A stretch of 64,000 nt of DNA, from the NCBI GenBank assembly GCA_019090315.1, contig JAHRWD010000032.1, positions 1 through 64,000 of the forward strand. Direction: 5' to 3'. The notes under the pieces were generated by a model. That model saw only the letters and a program-made list of their open reading frames with translations, ran no database searches and had not been told where the DNA came from. Each line of letters starts with the position of its first letter. The first letter of the stretch is position 1. This DNA is from Pseudomonadales bacterium. Lineage in GTDB: Bacteria > Pseudomonadota > Gammaproteobacteria > Pseudomonadales > JAHRWD01. The position numbers were made by a program, and so were the translations under genes. Below, one piece after another: positions 61,059 through 64,000 of the stretch.

Positions 61059-62048
61059 GTGCAACAAACCTCTCCAGACACATTACAAAAGAAAATATAC
61101 GACGTAGCCGCCGACGAGTTCGAAGCGCTTAATCGTTGTATCGTTGCGGAACTACAATCCGATGTAGGTATGGTGGATGAAATTGTTCAATATATTGTTA
61201 AAGCAGGCGGTAAGCAGCTTCGCCCGCTGCTGGTGCTATTGTCCGCTAATTGCTGTGGCTATCAGGGTGATGCCCATATCAAATTAGCGGCGGTCATCGA
61301 GTTTCTGCATACCGCCACCCTGTTGCATGATGATGTGGTGGATGTATCCGATATGCGTCGTGGCCGTGAAACCGCCAACGCGCGCTGGGGTAACGCCCCT
61401 GCCGTTCTGGTTGGGGATTTCATGTACACCCGATCCTTTCAGCTAGTGGTACAACTGGGCAATCTCCGAGTTATGGAGATCCTTGGCCAGGCATCCAACC
61501 TGCTGGCGGAAGGCGAGGTGATGCAACTTGCCAGAGCCAGAGATATCTCCACTACTGAAGAGCAGTATTTCGAAGTTATTCGCCGAAAAACCGGTGCGCT
61601 TTTCGAAGCCTCATCCCAAACCGCTGCGGTGCTGGCGGGCGCAACACCCGACCAGGAAAAAGCTCTGAGAGCATTCGGCGGCTATTTGGGTGCTGCCTAT
61701 CAGCTAGCTGATGATGTGCTGGACTATGACGGTGATGATGAGCAGATGGGCAAATCACTAGGAGAGGATCTGGCAGAAGGCAAGCCCACTTTGCCGCTCA
61801 TTTACACCATGAAAATGGGTAGTCAGGATGATGTCAAGCTGGTTGAGAATGCGATAAGGGATGGCAATTACAAAGACCTTCAACAGATCGTTGAAGCCGC
61901 TAACCGTTCCGGCGGACTGGATTACACCCGCAAAAAAGCGATTGAACAAAGTACTCGTGCAATCGAGTGCCTGAAGTTATTCGCAGATTCCCCATACAAA
62001 ACGGCCATGAAAGACCTTGCAGAATTTTCGGTTTCTCGCGTTTATTAA
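61059..62048 (+). CDS. ispB: Octaprenyl (polyprenyl) diphosphate synthase
   Basis: GGKQLRPLLVLLSA; LLHDDVVDVSDMRRGRETAN (DDxxD-like); QLADDVLDYDGD. GTG start. Confidence 0.94.
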   Translation: MQQTSPDTLQKKIYDVAADEFEALNRCIVAELQSDVGMVDEIVQYIVKAGGKQLRPLLVLLSANCCGYQGDAHIKLAAVIEFLHTATLLHDDVVDVSDMRRGRETANARWGNAPAVLVGDFMYTRSFQLVVQLGNLRVMEILGQASNLLAEGEVMQLARARDISTTEEQYFEVIRRKTGALFEASSQTAAVLAGATPDQEKALRAFGGYLGAAYQLADDVLDYDGDDEQMGKSLGEDLAEGKPTLPLIYTMKMGSQDDVKLVENAIRDGNYKDLQQIVEAANRSGGLDYTRKKAIEQSTRAIECLKLFADSPYKTAMKDLAEFSVSRVY

Positions 62049-62080
62049 ATCTGGCAGTTCCTAAAAGAAAATTGAAGAAG

Positions 62081-62692
62081 CTATGCCAATAGCTGCTTCA
62101 TCCCCGCAATAAAATCCTTCTTGCCACCATAGGAGGGATGCCGAATATAACGAACCTCTCTATCAGGAAAAATACGTTCAAGTGATTGAGCACCCTTTCG
62201 ACCAATCCCGGCAATCTGTTGGGGTGAAAACAGTTCTACTAACTCTTCTAAATAACTTTCGCCCTCTGCCATCTCTTTCTGATTCGGTGCACGGTTTTTA
62301 TTTTGTATGTGTTTTGGGTGGGGGTGAAACGGAAAGGCATTCCAGAACAGTGGATAGTGATCTTGATCAGTCAGTGTTTGCCAAACCAGTGACGCGCTAT
62401 TTTCAGATTCAATATCCGTTAGATAGATATCGCTTTCGATCTGTTCAAATATTCGATGCTGTTTGGCGCGAATTAATGCACCTGAACTGAAAGGAATGCC
62501 GGTTATCCGGCAGCCTTTATAACCTGGCGCTTCGCCAACCAACAATATTCTATCGCCTTGCTGGCGAGCCATAAACTCTAAATAGACTCGCAGATTTCCC
62601 GCTATTTTTTTACTCCGATAAGGGTTAGATACCGTTGGGCTAGTACGCCTCTTTGACAAACGTTCAACAAATCTATTTATATCACTCTTCAT
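62081..62692 (-). CDS. Uracil-DNA glycosylase superfamily protein
   Basis: ILLVGEAPGYKGCRITGIPFSSGALI; FWNAFPFHPHP; HPSYGGKKDF. Confidence 0.78.
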   Translation of the reverse strand: MKSDINRFVERLSKRRTSPTVSNPYRSKKIAGNLRVYLEFMARQQGDRILLVGEAPGYKGCRITGIPFSSGALIRAKQHRIFEQIESDIYLTDIESENSASLVWQTLTDQDHYPLFWNAFPFHPHPKHIQNKNRAPNQKEMAEGESYLEELVELFSPQQIAGIGRKGAQSLERIFPDREVRYIRHPSYGGKKDFIAGMKQLLA

Positions 62693-62728
62693 AGGATGAA
62701 TTTATAAAAGCAAAATGGAAACCCATTT

Positions 62729-63406
62729 TTATGGCAACCAAAGAGAGAACATGCCACCGCTTTCATTATTTTCAAGCTGTATGTAGCCACGTCTATTATT
62801 GTTCGTATGCTCCGCAGTTATTCGTGATGCGAAGAATAAACCCAGTTTTGTGCTGCCGGTAGAAAAATTCAATCCATTTTTTAAAGCATCCGGATCCTGC
62901 AACATTTTATCCGGGTATCCATTGCCATCATCAATCACGGATACCTTCAGGAATCCATCAATTTTTTCCGCTCGCATCAAGATTGATTTATTCGCATATT
63001 TTGCCGCGTTAGTGAGCACGTTGCAGATAACATCAGAAATTAGTTGCTCATCAAAAACCCAGCTGATCGAATCATCGCATTCAATCGTGACATCAATATT
63101 ATTTGCATCAAAAATAATTTTATTATCCGTCAGTTGATCCTGCAAAAGATCAAATACGAAACATTCCTGATAATCCAGGGAAAGCTGATCCTGATCCAGC
63201 CGATATACACCTAGCAAATTTACCAGATCACTATTTATTCGAGTAGCTTCAGCATGCAACAAAGCAAGCTGTGGTTTTGGATTATTATCCCCAGAAAAAT
63301 CCGATTGATCCAATTTCTCTACCGTTGATATCAACATACCGATAGAGTTTTTCATATCATGTACTGCCGATGCCAGTAGCAGTGAAAAATCAACGTTTGA
63401 AGTCAT
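62729..63406 (-). CDS. Soluble sensor histidine kinase
   Basis: LASAVHDMKNSIGMLI (H-box-like); DVICNVLTNAAKYA (N-box); DDGNGYPD (G1); STKLGLFFASRI (G2-like). No TM or sensor domain. Confidence 0.8.
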   Translation of the reverse strand: MTSNVDFSLLLASAVHDMKNSIGMLISTVEKLDQSDFSGDNNPKPQLALLHAEATRINSDLVNLLGVYRLDQDQLSLDYQECFVFDLLQDQLTDNKIIFDANNIDVTIECDDSISWVFDEQLISDVICNVLTNAAKYANKSILMRAEKIDGFLKVSVIDDGNGYPDKMLQDPDALKNGLNFSTGSTKLGLFFASRITAEHTNNNRRGYIQLENNESGGMFSLWLP

Positions 63407-63423
63407 ATGTAAAAGCTAGCTCA

Positions 63424-64000
63424 CTAGAGGTTTGAAATTTTATTTTTCAGTTTTTGATAGTGTCCAAACAGGCGATGATCTTCTGGAATATGATCAATTT
63501 TTTTCAGGCTGGATCTGCAAAAATTTTCGGCTTCTGAATCCAGACCGTTGCCTCCACGGTCCTTTATCAATGCAAAAACCATATTAATATTGAGGGCTAT
63601 GTTATTCGGAAATATATCCAGACCACGGGAAAAAAAGTCAGCAGCTTGCTTATAATTTTTTGCATCGAAGAGTATTTTTCCCTCCTTGTTCAATTTTATC
63701 GCTTTCGATTTACCGGCTTTGCTGATCGGCTCATCTGAAAGCATATCCAGCTTTTCTGCCATCCTGGCATCACAGGCTGATAATGTAGCAATCTCTTTTA
63801 GAATCCCCTGCGCCTGATCGTTTTCACCCAATGCCAACATTGATTTGGCTACCTCCAGCATTAATTCTGGTGAAGCCTGCTGGCCTGGATCAAAAACAAT
63901 TTTCTGATAAAGGGAATCTGCTTTATCCATGGTTTGTTGTGCTTTTTCGCGCTGGCTACTACTAGCGTAAACCTGCGTTTCAACCAGGATTGCCTGTAGA
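63424..64000 (-). CDS. TPR-containing protein, truncated by window edge
   Basis: TPR-like repeats (AKSMLALGENDQAQGILKEIA, GKILFDAKNYKQAADFFSRGLDIFPNNIALNINMVFALI). The frame is open from the 63930 ATG to the window end, so the true start lies outside. Confidence 0.65.
   Translation of the reverse strand, partial: LQAILVETQVYASSSQREKAQQTMDKADSLYQKIVFDPGQQASPELMLEVAKSMLALGENDQAQGILKEIATLSACDARMAEKLDMLSDEPISKAGKSKAIKLNKEGKILFDAKNYKQAADFFSRGLDIFPNNIALNINMVFALIKDRGGNGLDSEAENFCRSSLKKIDHIPEDHRLFGHYQKLKNKISNL

Overview
This is a chromosomal window from a gammaproteobacterium. Its gene content and order resemble Pseudomonas-like or marine relatives. It is almost fully coding, mostly with housekeeping genes: murJ, mutM, psd, rsgA, orn, dsbB, rpoD plus a CAU-anticodon tRNA, the ribF-ileS-lspA-fkpB-ispH block, nadE, pilS/pilR, thiO, a minor-pilin/PilY1 cluster, hemN, an RhlB-like helicase and ispB. 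Accessory content includes a MarR-EmrAB-type efflux operon, paired MaoC-type dehydratases with an acyl-CoA synthetase, an orphan arsM, lrgAB, a BrnT/BrnA toxin-antitoxin pair and several unusual response-regulator genes. No CRISPR array, rRNA, prophage or autonomous transposase was seen. The observations most worth following up are: (i) two MITE-like elements (198 bp and 102 bp) with shared GAGACC...GGTCTC ends, a shared internal 13-mer and matching 5-bp target duplications, one of them inserted just upstream of pilE; (ii) a three-gene module of degenerate receiver, receiver-CheC fusion and PAS-GGDEF, where one CheC phosphatase site matches the consensus and the other is lost; (iii) a short PilY1 that appears to lack the N-terminal vWA region, in a rearranged minor-pilin locus; (iv) a BrnTA module with an 11-bp inverted repeat abutting the toxin start codon; (v) a MarR gene whose TTGACA/TCTAAT promoter is overlapped by a perfect palindrome. 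All family calls come from reading the translations. No database search was run.
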